Shown here in pieces: positions 16,930 through 26,690 of a stretch of DNA of 64,000 nucleotides (the first letter of the stretch is position 1; every line of letters begins with the position of its first letter). The position numbers were made by a program, and so were the translations under genes. The notes beneath the pieces are model-generated. The model worked only from the letters and a program-made list of their open reading frames with translations, made no database searches and was not told the DNA's origin. This DNA comes from Cognatishimia activa (GTDB lineage: Bacteria > Pseudomonadota > Alphaproteobacteria > Rhodobacterales > Rhodobacteraceae): positions 186,001-250,000 of the forward strand of contig NZ_CYTO01000004.1 in the NCBI RefSeq assembly GCF_001458335.1. The letters are read 5' to 3'.

Positions 16930-18201
16930 ATGTCCGAGAACAAACTCGCGCTTTCTTCATTGAAAGCACAAAGCCCTAAAGATCTGCTGGCGATGGCAGA
17001 GGAATTGGAAATCGAAAACGCATCCACCATGCGCAAAGGTGAGATGATGTTCCAAATCCTGCGTGAACGCGCGGATGAGGGATGGGAAGTCTCAGGCGAT
17101 GGTGTGCTTGAAGTTCTGCAAGACGGGTTTGGTTTCCTGCGCTCTCCAGAGGCGAACTATTTGCCGGGCCCAGACGATATCTACGTTAGCCCTGAAATGA
17201 TCCGTAAGCATTCCTTGCGCACAGGCGACACCATCAATGGCGTCATCAAAGCACCAGATGACAATGAGCGTTACTTTGCGCTGACCAATGTCACATCCAT
17301 CAACTTTGAAGAGCCAGAGAAGGCAAAGCACAAGATTGCCTTCGACAACCTGACACCGCTTTATCCGGATGAGCGTCTGAAGATGGAGATCGAAGATCCA
17401 ACCATCAAAGACAAGTCCGCACGTGTGATCGACCTGGTGGCTCCAATTGGTAAGGGACAACGTTCCTTGATCGTTGCGCCGCCGCGGACCGGTAAAACCG
17501 TGATCCTGCAAAACATCGCGCACAGTATCGAAGCCAACCACCCAGAGTGTTACTTGATCGTTCTGTTGATCGACGAACGCCCTGAAGAGGTGACTGACAT
17601 GCAGCGCTCTGTGAAGGGTGAGGTGATTTCCTCGACCTTTGATGAACCGGCAACGCGCCACGTGGCCGTATCTGAAATGGTCATCGAAAAAGCCAAGCGT
17701 TTGGTCGAACATAAACGAGATGTTGTTATTCTTCTCGATTCGATCACAAGACTTGGTAGGGCCTTTAACACTGTTGTTCCATCTTCCGGTAAAGTTCTGA
17801 CCGGTGGTGTGGACGCGAATGCGCTGCAACGTCCAAAGCGTTTCTTTGGTGCAGCTCGGAATATCGAAGAGGGTGGCTCGCTCACCATTATCTCCACCGC
17901 ACTGATCGACACTGGCTCGCGGATGGACGAAGTGATCTTCGAAGAATTTAAAGGGACTGGTAACAGCGAAGTTGTTCTGGATCGTAAGATCGCCGACAAG
18001 CGCGTCTTCCCAGCGATCGACATTCTTAAGTCCGGTACACGGAAAGAAGACCTGCTGGTCGATCCAAAGGACCTGCAGAAGACATTCGTTCTGCGCCGCA
18101 TCCTCAACCCAATGGGCACTACGGATGCGATCGAGTTCCTGCTGGGTAAACTTAAGCAGACTAAGACCAACGGCGAATTCTTCGATTCCATGAATGCGTG
18201 A
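16930..18201 (+). CDS. rho: Transcription termination factor Rho
   Basis: A 423-residue hexameric RNA-dependent ATPase that ends transcription of untranslated RNA. N-terminal Rho-N helix region is followed by the RNA-binding cold-shock-like domain ('GFGFLRS', near 60-66). The P-loop 'PPRTGKT' is near 184-190, Walker B '[16 protein letters not shown]' near 263-278 and the Q/R loop region follows. 'aagga' lies about 7 nt upstream. Typical alphaproteobacterial length; beside mnmE, as usual near the origin. Confidence 0.98.
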   Translation: MSENKLALSSLKAQSPKDLLAMAEELEIENASTMRKGEMMFQILRERADEGWEVSGDGVLEVLQDGFGFLRSPEANYLPGPDDIYVSPEMIRKHSLRTGDTINGVIKAPDDNERYFALTNVTSINFEEPEKAKHKIAFDNLTPLYPDERLKMEIEDPTIKDKSARVIDLVAPIGKGQRSLIVAPPRTGKTVILQNIAHSIEANHPECYLIVLLIDERPEEVTDMQRSVKGEVISSTFDEPATRHVAVSEMVIEKAKRLVEHKRDVVILLDSITRLGRAFNTVVPSSGKVLTGGVDANALQRPKRFFGAARNIEEGGSLTIISTALIDTGSRMDEVIFEEFKGTGNSEVVLDRKIADKRVFPAIDILKSGTRKEDLLVDPKDLQKTFVLRRILNPMGTTDAIEFLLGKLKQTKTNGEFFDSMNA

Positions 18202-18207
18202 TGTGTC

Positions 18208-19506
18208 ATGACCTTGGTCAATGACACCATATTTGCTTTGGCGACGGCCCCCGGGAAATCGGGGGTCGCTGTCGTTCGGGTATCTGGTCCTGAAGTTCAA
18301 GCGGTCGCAGAAGCGCTTTGCGGGGTCGTCCCTGAACCGCGGCTCGCGACTCTAAAGGTTATTCGGGATTCTGACGGGGTTCGGGTGGATCAGTCTCTGA
18401 TCTTATACTTCCCGAAAGGAAATTCTTTCACCGGAGAAGAGGTCTTAGAGCTTCATACCCATGGTTCCGTCGCCGTGGTCAATCGCTTGCTCCGCATCTT
18501 GGGGGATATGCCAGGCCTGCGCTTAGCCGAAGCCGGAGAGTTTACACGCCGAGCGTTGGAGAACGGCTGCATGGACCTCGCGCAGGTCGAAGGTCTTTCT
18601 GATCTCATTGAAGCAGAAACCGAAGCGCAAAGACGGCAAGCGCTGCGCGTACTTTCTGGCGATCTCGGTGATCTTGCGGAAAGCTGGCGTACCGATTTGA
18701 TCCGCGCTGCTGCTTTAATTGAAGCGACCATCGATTTTGCGGACGAAGAAGTCCCCGTTGACGTTACTCCCGAAGTCGACGCTCTGTTGGACGGGGTTAC
18801 CACACAACTCTCAAAGCAAATCATTGGTGTTGAAACCGCCGAACGCATTCGAACCGGATTTGAAGTCGCCATTGTCGGCGCACCGAACGTTGGCAAGTCT
18901 ACGCTGCTGAATGCCATAGCTGGGCGGGATGCTGCGATCACTTCTGAATATGCTGGTACCACAAGGGATGTCATTGAGGTGCGTATGGACCTTGGTGGCT
19001 TGCCAGTAACGCTGCTGGATACCGCCGGTATCCGAGAAACAGAGGATCATGTTGAAGGGATTGGTATTCAGCGTGCCAAACAGCGCGCTGAGCAGGCCGA
19101 TCTTCGCATTTTCTTGGTAGAGCAGGGGACTGATCCAGAGCTGGCGCCTGATGAAGATGATATGGTTTTGATCGCCAAGGCTGATACGTTGGATGATCTC
19201 GAAGGCGCAATTTCTGGCAAGACCGGGGCCGGCGTTCCAGAGCTTATTCAGTCTGTTCAAACGAAGCTGATGGAGCGGACAGGTAACTTAGGTATCGCGA
19301 CACGCGAACGACATCGCGTTGCAATGGTACAGGCGACAGAAGCTCTTTCAGCGGGTAAGGCTGTTTTGGCGCTTGGGCCTGAGCAATATGATATAGCAGC
19401 GGAAGAGCTGCGTACGGCGATTCGAGCTTTGGATTCCATTGTCGGGCGAATTGATGTTGAGAACCTCTTGGACGAGATTTTCTCTAGTTTCTGCATCGGT
19501 AAGTAA
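18208..19506 (+). CDS. mnmE: tRNA uridine-5-carboxymethylaminomethyl(34) synthesis GTPase MnmE
   Basis: A 432-residue GTPase that, with MnmG, installs cmnm5 at the wobble uridine of several tRNAs. It has an N-terminal tetrahydrofolate-binding domain ('TIFALATAPGKSGVAVVRVSG'-like start, 'HGSVAVVNRLL'), a helical domain and an inserted G domain with 'GAPNVGKSTLLN' near residue 223 and 'DTAGIRETED' near 272. The invariant C-terminal 'CIGK' Cys is present. It starts 6 bp after rho and is followed by mnmG, its partner. Confidence 0.98.
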   Translation: MTLVNDTIFALATAPGKSGVAVVRVSGPEVQAVAEALCGVVPEPRLATLKVIRDSDGVRVDQSLILYFPKGNSFTGEEVLELHTHGSVAVVNRLLRILGDMPGLRLAEAGEFTRRALENGCMDLAQVEGLSDLIEAETEAQRRQALRVLSGDLGDLAESWRTDLIRAAALIEATIDFADEEVPVDVTPEVDALLDGVTTQLSKQIIGVETAERIRTGFEVAIVGAPNVGKSTLLNAIAGRDAAITSEYAGTTRDVIEVRMDLGGLPVTLLDTAGIRETEDHVEGIGIQRAKQRAEQADLRIFLVEQGTDPELAPDEDDMVLIAKADTLDDLEGAISGKTGAGVPELIQSVQTKLMERTGNLGIATRERHRVAMVQATEALSAGKAVLALGPEQYDIAAEELRTAIRALDSIVGRIDVENLLDEIFSSFCIGK

Positions 19507-19510
19507 GGAG

Positions 19511-19526
19511 TGTTTCACGTGAAACA
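19511..19526. promoter_or_regulatory. parS site 1
   Basis: A perfect 16-bp palindrome TGTTTCACGTGAAACA, identical to the consensus ParB-binding parS. It lies between the mnmG Shine-Dalgarno (19505-19510) and the first codons of mnmG, about 3.2 kb from the origin gap and 3.3 kb from parB. Confidence 0.95.
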
Positions 19527-21384
19527 TTTTGACGTCATTGTTGTCGGCGGCGGTCATGCCGGATGTGATGCCGCGCACGCTGCTGCGCGAGCTGGAGCTA
19601 ACACCGCGCTAATCACCCTGACCATGGACGGCATTGGGGTAATGTCCTGCAACCCGGCAATCGGTGGTCTGGGCAAAGGCCACCTGGTCCGCGAAATCGA
19701 TGCGCTGGACGGTGTGATGGGGCGCGTCGCCGACTTGGCAGGCATACAGTTTCGGTTGCTGAACCGACGGAAAGGGCCCGCTGTTCAAGGTCCCCGTGCG
19801 CAGTCGGATCGAAAGATCTACCGAACCGAAATGCTGCGTGAGATGAAGGACTGCGAGAACCTCTCGATTATCGAGGGAGAGGCGACAGACTTCATTATGG
19901 ACAATGATCGCGTCTCTGGCGTCATCCTCGCGGATGGCTCTGAGGTTCATTCGTCCGCAGTTGTTTTGACCACCGGCACATTCCTTCGCGGCGTTATCCA
20001 TATTGGTGATGTTTCCAAACCCGGCGGCCGCATGGGCGATAAGCCTTCAGTCAAGCTGGCAGAACGAATTGATAGCTTTAGTCTGCAGCTGGGCCGTCTG
20101 AAGACCGGCACACCGCCTCGCTTAGACGGCCGTACCATCAAGTGGGACTTGCTGGAATCTCAGCCAGGCGATGATGATCCGGTGCTCTTCTCGTTTATGT
20201 CTAGAAAGACAAGCGCGCCGCAAATCTCATGCGGGATCACACACACCAATGAAAAAACGCACGACATTATTCGGGACAATCTCGACCGCTCTGCGATGTA
20301 TGGCGGGCATATCGAGGGGGTAGGGCCGCGGTATTGCCCCTCTATCGAAGACAAGATTGTACGCTTCGCTGATAAGACGTCTCACCAAATCTTCCTAGAG
20401 CCAGAGGGGGCGGATGATCACACTGTATACCCAAACGGTATTTCGACGTCTCTGCCAGTGGATGTTCAAGACGATTACGTTCACTCGATCTATGGACTTG
20501 AGGATACCAAGATCCTGCAGCCGGGATATGCGATCGAATATGATTACATTGACCCGCGGTGCTTGTCGGCAGACCTCCAGCTGAAAGATGTCCCGGGCCT
20601 TTATCTTGCGGGACAAATCAACGGAACAACGGGCTACGAAGAAGCGGCGGCACAGGGCTTGGTTGCGGGAATGAACGCAGCTCGTGCAGCAAAGGGTTTG
20701 GCGCCTCATACTTTCGGCCGTGCAGACAGCTACATCGGTGTGATGATAGATGATTTGATCACACGCGGCGTTTCCGAGCCGTATCGTATGTTCACCTCGC
20801 GGGCTGAATTTAGATTGTCGCTGCGAGCCGATAACGCCGATCAACGGCTTACCCCTGTCGGCTTGGATCTGGGTTTGGTAGGCGAGGCTCGAAAAGAGGC
20901 GTTCGGTGATAAGATGGAGCAACTGACCACTGCGCGCAGCTTGCTAGAAGGGGATACATTTACACCGAAGCAGGTGAACGCCGTTGGCATTTCGGTGAAC
21001 AACGATGGTCAACGTCGAAGCGCGTTCCAACTTTTGGCTTTCCCTGATGTATCCTTCTCTGAACTGACCGGATTGAATGAGGAATATGGTGAGATAGATG
21101 GTCTGATCCAAGATCAGCTCGCTAAAGATGCGCTCTATGCCAATTACATTCAACGCCAACAAAAAGACGTGGAGGCTGTCCGCCGCGACGAGGCACAGCC
21201 TATTCCGACCGATTTTAGCTATGAAGGCATTGAAGGGCTGTCCAACGAACTGAAACTGAAGCTCGGTAAAGCCCGTCCTGCTAACCTCGCGCAGGCTGGA
21301 CGCGTGGATGGAATGACGCCGGCCGCGCTAACTCTTCTTCTTGCGAAGCTACGGCAGCGTAAGCGTCAGGAAAAATCTGCATGA
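19519..21384 (+). CDS. mnmG: tRNA uridine-5-carboxymethylaminomethyl(34) synthesis enzyme MnmG (GidA)
   Basis: A 621-residue FAD enzyme that partners MnmE. The FAD motif 'VVGGGHAG' begins near residue 8; '[14 protein letters not shown]' and '[19 protein letters not shown]' (active-site Cys/Arg region) follow. C-terminal helical domain binds tRNA. An in-frame GTG at 19510 overlaps the Shine-Dalgarno 'aaggag' (19505-19510), so I take the GTG at 19519, 8 nt after it. The start region is embedded in a parS site. Its stop overlaps rsmG by 4 bp. Confidence 0.96.
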   Translation: MKHFDVIVVGGGHAGCDAAHAAARAGANTALITLTMDGIGVMSCNPAIGGLGKGHLVREIDALDGVMGRVADLAGIQFRLLNRRKGPAVQGPRAQSDRKIYRTEMLREMKDCENLSIIEGEATDFIMDNDRVSGVILADGSEVHSSAVVLTTGTFLRGVIHIGDVSKPGGRMGDKPSVKLAERIDSFSLQLGRLKTGTPPRLDGRTIKWDLLESQPGDDDPVLFSFMSRKTSAPQISCGITHTNEKTHDIIRDNLDRSAMYGGHIEGVGPRYCPSIEDKIVRFADKTSHQIFLEPEGADDHTVYPNGISTSLPVDVQDDYVHSIYGLEDTKILQPGYAIEYDYIDPRCLSADLQLKDVPGLYLAGQINGTTGYEEAAAQGLVAGMNAARAAKGLAPHTFGRADSYIGVMIDDLITRGVSEPYRMFTSRAEFRLSLRADNADQRLTPVGLDLGLVGEARKEAFGDKMEQLTTARSLLEGDTFTPKQVNAVGISVNNDGQRRSAFQLLAFPDVSFSELTGLNEEYGEIDGLIQDQLAKDALYANYIQRQQKDVEAVRRDEAQPIPTDFSYEGIEGLSNELKLKLGKARPANLAQAGRVDGMTPAALTLLLAKLRQRKRQEKSA

Positions 21385-22001
21385 CACCAAATGATTTTGA
21401 AAAGCGCTTTGATGTTTCACGTGAAACAATGGAGCGCCTAGAGCATTTGGACGTATTGCTCAAGAAATGGAACCCTAAGATCAACCTGGTATCCCCGGCC
21501 ACTCTTAAAGAGAGTTGGGGAAGACACATATGGGATTCAGCGCAGATCTATGGCCTAGCGTCAGAAAAATGCGGCAAGTGGCTGGATATCGGGAGTGGCG
21601 GTGGTTTCCCCGGACTGGTTGTTGCAATCTTGAATGCAGGTGAAGGAAATCCTTGGGATGTTGCGATGATGGAAAGTGATGTCCGAAAATGCACTTTCTT
21701 GCGCACAGTCCTGCGAGAAACCAGCGTGAAGGCAGAAGTGATCACGTCCAGGATTGAGGAAGCGGAACCCGCTAATGCGGATGTGCTTTCCGCACGCGCT
21801 TTAACGGATCTCACAGGGCTTTGCGAGTTCAGTGTGCGGCATTTGAAGGCAGATGGCCTTAGCATTTTCCCGAAAGGCGTGTCCTGGAAAAAAGAAGTGC
21901 AAACCGCTGAGAAATCGTGGTCTTTCGCCTCAGAGGTGATTAAAAGTGAAACTCAAGAGGGTGCAGTAATACTGAAAGTCAGGGATATCACGGGTGTCTG
22001 A
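21381..22001 (+). CDS. rsmG: 16S rRNA (guanine(527)-N7)-methyltransferase RsmG (GidB)
   Basis: A 206-residue SAM-dependent methyltransferase making m7G527 in 16S rRNA. The SAM-binding motif '[14 protein letters not shown]' is near 67-80. Other family blocks are '[12 protein letters not shown]' and '[10 protein letters not shown]'. Loss in other bacteria gives low-level streptomycin resistance. A perfect parS site lies within codons 11-16, read as 'VSRET'. It overlaps mnmG by 4 bp and parA by 8 bp. Confidence 0.96.
   Translation: MTPNDFEKRFDVSRETMERLEHLDVLLKKWNPKINLVSPATLKESWGRHIWDSAQIYGLASEKCGKWLDIGSGGGFPGLVVAILNAGEGNPWDVAMMESDVRKCTFLRTVLRETSVKAEVITSRIEEAEPANADVLSARALTDLTGLCEFSVRHLKADGLSIFPKGVSWKKEVQTAEKSWSFASEVIKSETQEGAVILKVRDITGV
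21413..21428. promoter_or_regulatory. parS site 2
   Basis: A second perfect TGTTTCACGTGAAACA, inside the 5' coding part of rsmG and 1.9 kb from site 1. Two sites beside parAB make a ParB nucleation centre; the codons read Val-Ser-Arg-Glu-Thr. Confidence 0.95.
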
Positions 22002-22794
22002 TCCAGTGCGTGGCAGCGGGCCAAAAATCATCGCGATTGCCAACCAAAAAGGTGGCGTAGGCAAAACCACAACAACGATCAACCTAGCAGCGGCTTTGGT
22101 CGAAGAGGGGGTTCGTGTTTTGCTGGTTGACTTGGACCCGCAAGGCAACGCGTCAACAGGCCTTGGCGTCGATGACCGCCCCCTGACAACCTATGATCTC
22201 TTGGTTGATGACATCGACCTTTCTGACGTTATCCAGATGGTCGATCAGGAAGGCTTGGGCATTATTCCAGCGACCGTTGACCTAAGTTCTGCCGACATGG
22301 AGCTGATGGCGAACGAAAAAAGATCGTTTCTTTTGCATGATGCGCTCCGCCAGACCGCTATGGATCAGTTCGACTGGGACTATATCCTGATCGATTGCCC
22401 GCCTTCGCTAAACCTTCTGACGGTGAACGCGATGGTCGCATCGCATTCGGTCATGATTCCACTGCAAAGTGAATTTTTCGCGCTTGAAGGCCTGTCTCAG
22501 CTGATGCTGACGGTGCGTGAGGTCCGCCAGACGGCAAACCCAGATTTGCGGATCGAAGGTGTTGTGCTCACTATGTTTGATGCGCGGAACAATCTGTCTC
22601 AGCAGGTAGAAGAAGACGCCCGAGCGAATTTGGGCGATCTGGTTTACGAAACCCGGATCCCGCGCAATGTGCGCGTTTCTGAGGCTCCCTCTTTCGCGCA
22701 GCCTGTTTTGCAGTATGATCCAACCTCAAAGGGAGCCGAAGCCTATCGCTCTCTCGCGCGCGAAATGTTGGATAAACATTTCGGTGCGGTTTAA
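21994..22794 (+). CDS. parA: Chromosome partitioning ATPase ParA (Soj)
   Basis: A 266-residue deviant-Walker ATPase that moves origin regions to opposite poles by a ParB-stimulated gradient on the nucleoid. Signature 'ANQKGGVGKTTTTINLAAAL' lies near residues 16-35 (both signature Lys present), with Walker B 'YILIDCPPSLNLL' near 128-140. It uses a GTG start that overlaps the rsmG stop. A lone chromosomal type with no N-terminal helix-turn-helix extension. Followed 25 bp later by parB. Confidence 0.97.
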   Translation: MSDPVRGSGPKIIAIANQKGGVGKTTTTINLAAALVEEGVRVLLVDLDPQGNASTGLGVDDRPLTTYDLLVDDIDLSDVIQMVDQEGLGIIPATVDLSSADMELMANEKRSFLLHDALRQTAMDQFDWDYILIDCPPSLNLLTVNAMVASHSVMIPLQSEFFALEGLSQLMLTVREVRQTANPDLRIEGVVLTMFDARNNLSQQVEEDARANLGDLVYETRIPRNVRVSEAPSFAQPVLQYDPTSKGAEAYRSLAREMLDKHFGAV

Positions 22795-22819
22795 GAAATT
22801 AAAGTAGGGGGCAAAGAGC

Positions 22820-23707
22820 ATGGCTGAAAATAGAACAAAATCCCGAGGATTGGGCCGCGGTCTGTCTGCGCTTATGGCAGATGTAAATGAGGCGCCGGCA
22901 GCAGCATCGTCTGATGAGCCACGCCGTCCGGATTTGGTTGTTCCCATTGAGAATATTGAGCCAAACCCGGATCAGCCGCGCCGCCGGTTTGATCCCGAGC
23001 ACCTGGAAGATCTTGCCAACTCAATTCGCGAAAAGGGGGTTATCCAGCCTTTAATCGTACGTGAGAAGGCAGGTGGTAAGTATGAGATCGTTGCGGGTGA
23101 ACGGCGCTGGCGCGCGTCTCAGAAAGCGCAGTTGCACGAATTGCCGGTTATCGTACGAGAGTTCGACGACACGGAGGTTCTTGAAATTGCGATCATTGAG
23201 AACATCCAGCGCTCTGATCTGAACCCGGTCGAAGAGGCGGCAGGGTATCGTCAGCTGATGGACAAGTTTGGCCATACGCAAGATGCGATGTCTAAAGCAC
23301 TTGGTAAAAGCCGAAGCCATATTGCGAACCTTCTGCGTTTGTTGAACTTGCCACAGGATATCCAGGATTTGGTCGAAGAGGGTCAGCTAAGCTCTGGTCA
23401 CGCCCGTGCACTGATCACTTCGGACCACGCGCATGAGATCGCAAAGCGCATCGTGAAAGAAGGCCTGTCCGTAAGGGCGACTGAGGCGCTTGTTAAAAAA
23501 TACGCGTCTGGAGATCTGGAAAAGCCGAAGAAACCTAAGGCTGAGAAGGATGCAGATACAAAAGCGCTGGAAGGCGATTTGTCTGCCAATCTTGGTATGA
23601 AGGTTCAAATCGACCACAAAGCTGGCGGCGAGACCGGCCAGATCACGATCAAATACAAAGATATGGAACAGCTTGATGAGCTGTGCCGGATCCTGACTTC
23701 GTCGTAA
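22820..23707 (+). CDS. parB: Chromosome partitioning CTPase ParB (Spo0J)
   Basis: A 295-residue protein that binds parS, slides as a CTP-bound clamp and recruits SMC/MukB-type condensin and ParA. The ParA-contact tail 'RGLGRGLSALM' is near the N-terminus. CTPase motifs 'GERRWRA' and 'ENIQRSDLNPVEEA' lie near 92-140, followed by the helix-turn-helix ('MSKALGKSRSHIANLLRLLN'-type block). The C-terminal dimer domain is short, as usual. 'gggggc' about 9 nt upstream precedes the ATG. Two perfect parS sites lie within 3.3 kb upstream. Confidence 0.97.
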   Translation: MAENRTKSRGLGRGLSALMADVNEAPAAASSDEPRRPDLVVPIENIEPNPDQPRRRFDPEHLEDLANSIREKGVIQPLIVREKAGGKYEIVAGERRWRASQKAQLHELPVIVREFDDTEVLEIAIIENIQRSDLNPVEEAAGYRQLMDKFGHTQDAMSKALGKSRSHIANLLRLLNLPQDIQDLVEEGQLSSGHARALITSDHAHEIAKRIVKEGLSVRATEALVKKYASGDLEKPKKPKAEKDADTKALEGDLSANLGMKVQIDHKAGGETGQITIKYKDMEQLDELCRILTSS

Positions 23708-23727
23708 TTGTGCTTGATTAGAGCCGA

Positions 23728-24081
23728 TTATTCGTCTGGGCGTGTCCAGATAAACAACATGACACAAGATAAAGTGACGGCTTGGATAATCAAGACCGTC
23801 ATTTTTACTTCCATCAACCAGGATATGCCAAAAACCGCCACGATTGACGCCGTGGCCAGCAATTTCGCCCTTCGGCTGATGGCGCCGTTTTCGCGCCAAT
23901 CCGATATTGGGGGGCCGAGCCTAGGGTGTTCTAACATCCAATCGTGAAGTCTTTCCGACCCGCGTGCGAAACAAAACGCCGCCAGCAGAAGGAAAGGTAC
24001 TGTTGGAAGAAGCGGTAAGATGACACCCAGCGCGCCTAGACTCAGCGAGATTAGACCAAATGTTGCCCAAATATACCGCAT
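23728..24081 (-). CDS. DUF454 (YbaN-type) inner-membrane protein
   Basis: A 117-residue protein with three or four hydrophobic helices. The N-terminal 'LGALGVILPLLPTVPFLLLAAFCFARGS' region, with 'WMLEHPRLGPPI' after it, is the DUF454 signature. Family function is unknown; some members sit beside heme or iron genes, and here it follows hemW in the same direction with a 4-bp gap. It converges on parB. No catalytic motif is visible. Confidence 0.82.
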   Translation of the reverse strand: MRYIWATFGLISLSLGALGVILPLLPTVPFLLLAAFCFARGSERLHDWMLEHPRLGPPISDWRENGAISRRAKLLATASIVAVFGISWLMEVKMTVLIIQAVTLSCVMLFIWTRPDE

Positions 24082-24085
24082 ATGG

Positions 24086-25258
24086 TTAGTCCACCAATAT
24101 CTCGGCGAGAAGGGTATTTAGAACCATACGACCATCTTGTGTCGCATAGATCCTGCCTTGCGCCTGCCTGATCATTCCTATGTCTTCCAAATGGTCCGTC
24201 ACGTTAGAATTTAAAGGCCGGCCAGATAAGTTTTGCCAACGCGCAATGTCGACACCTTCCGATAGGCGTAGGCCCATCATCATCATTTCATCTGCTTGAT
24301 CGGGGAGCGAGATCGCGCGGCGCACGTTTTCGGCGGTTTGTTTGGAAACAGCGTCTAGCCACAGGGTTGGGTTTCGAATGCATTCTGTCGCGAATCTTTG
24401 TCCACCCAACGTCACGCGGCCATGTGCGCCGGGACCGATCCCGACGTAGTCCCCATACCGCCAATAGATCTGGTTGTGGCGACTTTCGGAACCGGGCAAG
24501 GCGTAGTTGGAAACTTCATAACCTTCCAGGCCAACCTCAGCGCAGATTTCACCAGTCACTTGGTACATATCAGCAGCAAGATCATCTTCGGGTAAGCCTT
24601 TGAGCTTGCCCTTTTCATAGCGTTGTCCGAACGGTGTCCCGGCTTCGATTGTCAGTTGGTAGAGCGAGAGGTGATCAAAAGCCATCGAAAGCGCTTCGCG
24701 CAGTTCTGCCTTCCAAGCCTCAAGGGTTTGATCCTGACGGGCGTAGATCAGATCGAAGCTAACGCGATCAAAGGTTTTGCGCGCAATGTCAAAGGCGGCC
24801 TTGGCTTCATCAACCGAATGGATGCGCCCCAAGCGTTTTAGGTCTCGATCATTCAAGGCTTGCACACCCATCGAAATCCGGCTGACACCACCAAGCCGGT
24901 AGTCGGCGAATTTTGCCGCTTCTACAGAGCCCGGGTTTGCTTCGAGAGTGACTTCAAGATCGTTGGCAGTTGGCCAAAGGCGATGCACCCTTTCCAAAAT
25001 GGCTGCGACGATCTCTGGATCCATCAAGGAGGGGGTGCCACCTCCGAAAAAGACAGAGTTTAGAACGCGTCCCTGGGTCTCTGATCCGACACGGTCCAGC
25101 TCCGATAAATAGGCGCTAAGCCATTGTTTTTGATCAATTTTTTGAGATACGTGAGAGTTGAAGTCGCAATAGGGGCATTTGGCCTGACAAAAGGGCCAAT
25201 GGATGTAGAGCCCAAAGCCCCCATTTTTCCAATCTTCACCCAAAACAGCCAGCAACAA
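24086..25258 (-). CDS. hemW: Radical SAM heme chaperone HemW
   Basis: A 390-residue HemN-like radical SAM protein. The 4Fe-4S motif CxxxCxxC reads 'CQAKCPYCDF' near residues 24-33, preceded by 'LYIHWPF' and followed by 'FFGGGTPSLM'. It lacks the longer N-terminus of true coproporphyrinogen dehydrogenase HemN, and HemW proteins bind and deliver heme. The annotated start is a TTG overlapping rdgB by 23 bp; a TTG at 25243 is an alternative, and neither has a clear ribosome-binding site. Confidence 0.9.
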   Translation of the reverse strand: MLLAVLGEDWKNGGFGLYIHWPFCQAKCPYCDFNSHVSQKIDQKQWLSAYLSELDRVGSETQGRVLNSVFFGGGTPSLMDPEIVAAILERVHRLWPTANDLEVTLEANPGSVEAAKFADYRLGGVSRISMGVQALNDRDLKRLGRIHSVDEAKAAFDIARKTFDRVSFDLIYARQDQTLEAWKAELREALSMAFDHLSLYQLTIEAGTPFGQRYEKGKLKGLPEDDLAADMYQVTGEICAEVGLEGYEVSNYALPGSESRHNQIYWRYGDYVGIGPGAHGRVTLGGQRFATECIRNPTLWLDAVSKQTAENVRRAISLPDQADEMMMMGLRLSEGVDIARWQNLSGRPLNSNVTDHLEDIGMIRQAQGRIYATQDGRMVLNTLLAEILVD

Positions 25259-25847
25259 AGGCTGTCACGGCACGGCCGCGGTGGCTGATTTTGTTTTTCT
25301 CAGCTTTTTCCATTTCGGCGCAGGTGATGTCCAAGCCTTCTGGAATAAACATAGGGTCGTAGCCGAAGCCACCTTCACCACGAATAGGCCAAGTGAGCGA
25401 GCCGGGCATCACGCCTTCGAACACTTCGTCATGACCATCGGGCCAAGCGAGAACCAAGGTGCAGCGGAACTGCGCAGTGCGCGGCGCATCTGGACCGGCG
25501 GCTTTGATTTCGTCATTGGCGCGGTTCATCGCCATCATGAAATCACGGCCATCAGGAGTTTCCGCCCAGTCGGCGGTGTACACGCCCGGCGCGCCGTTCA
25601 GCGCATCAATCGTGATACCGCTGTCATCGGCGAGCGCTGGTAGACCTGTGGCCTTTGCAGCGGCGTGCGCTTTGATGCGGGCATTGCCCACAAACGTGTC
25701 TTCGGTTTCTTCTGGCTCAGGCAGCTTCATTTCGCCCGCGCCGACAACGGTGACCCCGTGCGGGGCCAAGATGTCGGCGATTTCCAGAAGTTTGCCTTTG
25801 TTATGCGTGGCGACCAGAATGCGGTCGCCCTCGAATTTGCGGGTCAT
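25236..25847 (-). CDS. rdgB: XTP/dITP diphosphatase (RdgB/HAM1)
   Basis: A 203-residue house-cleaning pyrophosphatase that removes ITP, XTP and their deoxy forms. The signature '[12 protein letters not shown]' begins near residue 12, and '[25 protein letters not shown]' style blocks follow (substrate and Mg-binding Asp). C-terminal 'SHRGRA' is conserved. Its start overlaps the rph stop by 4 bp, the common rph-rdgB pairing. Confidence 0.96.
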   Translation of the reverse strand: MTRKFEGDRILVATHNKGKLLEIADILAPHGVTVVGAGEMKLPEPEETEDTFVGNARIKAHAAAKATGLPALADDSGITIDALNGAPGVYTADWAETPDGRDFMMAMNRANDEIKAAGPDAPRTAQFRCTLVLAWPDGHDEVFEGVMPGSLTWPIRGEGGFGYDPMFIPEGLDITCAEMEKAEKNKISHRGRAVTAFVAGCFG

Positions 25848-26557
25848 GCAGTGGCTTCCAGCTGTTTCGCCGCCAGCTCTTCCACGCCTTTTTCAGCAAG
25901 GTCCATCAACTGGTTCATTTGATCACGAGAGAAGACAGACCCTTCAGCACTCATCTGTACTTCGATCAGGTTTTTGTTGCCGAGCATGATGAAGTTGCCG
26001 TCAACGCCGGCCTCAGAGTCTTCAGGGTAATCCAGATCCAAAACAGGCTGTCCCGCGTAGATGCCGCAAGAGATAGCAGCAACCGGGGAAATCAGTGGAT
26101 CAGTCACAATATCACCAGCTTTCAGCAGTTTGTTGACTGCCAAACGCAGCGCAACCCAGCCGCCTGTGATGGACGCGCAGCGGGTGCCGCCATCGGCCTG
26201 GATCACGTCACAGTCGATCGTGATCTGACGCTCACCCAAAGCGACGCGGTCAACACCAGCGCGCAAGGAACGACCGATCAGACGTTGAATTTCAACGGTA
26301 CGACCGCCTTGTTTACCAGCCGCTGCTTCGCGACGCATGCGGGATGTGGTCGAACGTGGCAGCATGCCATATTCCGCAGTTACCCAACCAAGACCGGATC
26401 CTTTAATGAACGGTGGTACGCGGGCCTCCAAAGTGGCGGTACACAGCACATGTGTGTCGCCCATTTTGATCATGCAGGATCCTTCCGCGTGTTTTGTGAC
26501 GTTGGTTTCAATCGACACTTCACGCATTTCGTTCAGCTGACGTCCGGAGGGGCGCAT
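25844..26557 (-). CDS. rph: Ribonuclease PH
   Basis: A 237-residue phosphorolytic 3'-5' exoribonuclease that trims tRNA 3' ends. Family blocks are '[12 protein letters not shown]' at the N-terminus, '[14 protein letters not shown]' near 57-70, 'GRSLRAGVD' and '[18 protein letters not shown]' near 112-130. Full length. First gene of the leftward rph-rdgB-hemW-DUF454 block and divergent from hrcA over 133 bp. Confidence 0.97.
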   Translation of the reverse strand: MRPSGRQLNEMREVSIETNVTKHAEGSCMIKMGDTHVLCTATLEARVPPFIKGSGLGWVTAEYGMLPRSTTSRMRREAAAGKQGGRTVEIQRLIGRSLRAGVDRVALGERQITIDCDVIQADGGTRCASITGGWVALRLAVNKLLKAGDIVTDPLISPVAAISCGIYAGQPVLDLDYPEDSEAGVDGNFIMLGNKNLIEVQMSAEGSVFSRDQMNQLMDLAEKGVEELAAKQLEATA

Positions 26558-26652
26558 TTGGCAATTCCTTTTAAAGGCATATTTGTTAGGTCTGTTGGGC
26601 CATGGGATACAAGGCCGTGCAAGGGAAACGCAACCCCGTTTGCCCTTTCTGC

Positions 26653-26680
26653 TTGAGGCTCTGAAAGGGGCGATTAAAGT
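26653..26680 (+). promoter_or_regulatory. Possible promoter of hrcA giving a near-leaderless mRNA
   Basis: TTGAGG (26653-26658), a 16-bp spacer and TAAAGT (26675-26680) end only 10 bp before the hrcA ATG, and no Shine-Dalgarno is seen before that ATG. Weak evidence. Confidence 0.3.
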
Positions 26681-26690
26681 ACATATTCAG

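Noticed and set aside
17092-18300. 402-codon minus-strand frame opposite rho
   Set aside because: A mirror of the strongly biased rho codons; no recognisable protein features.
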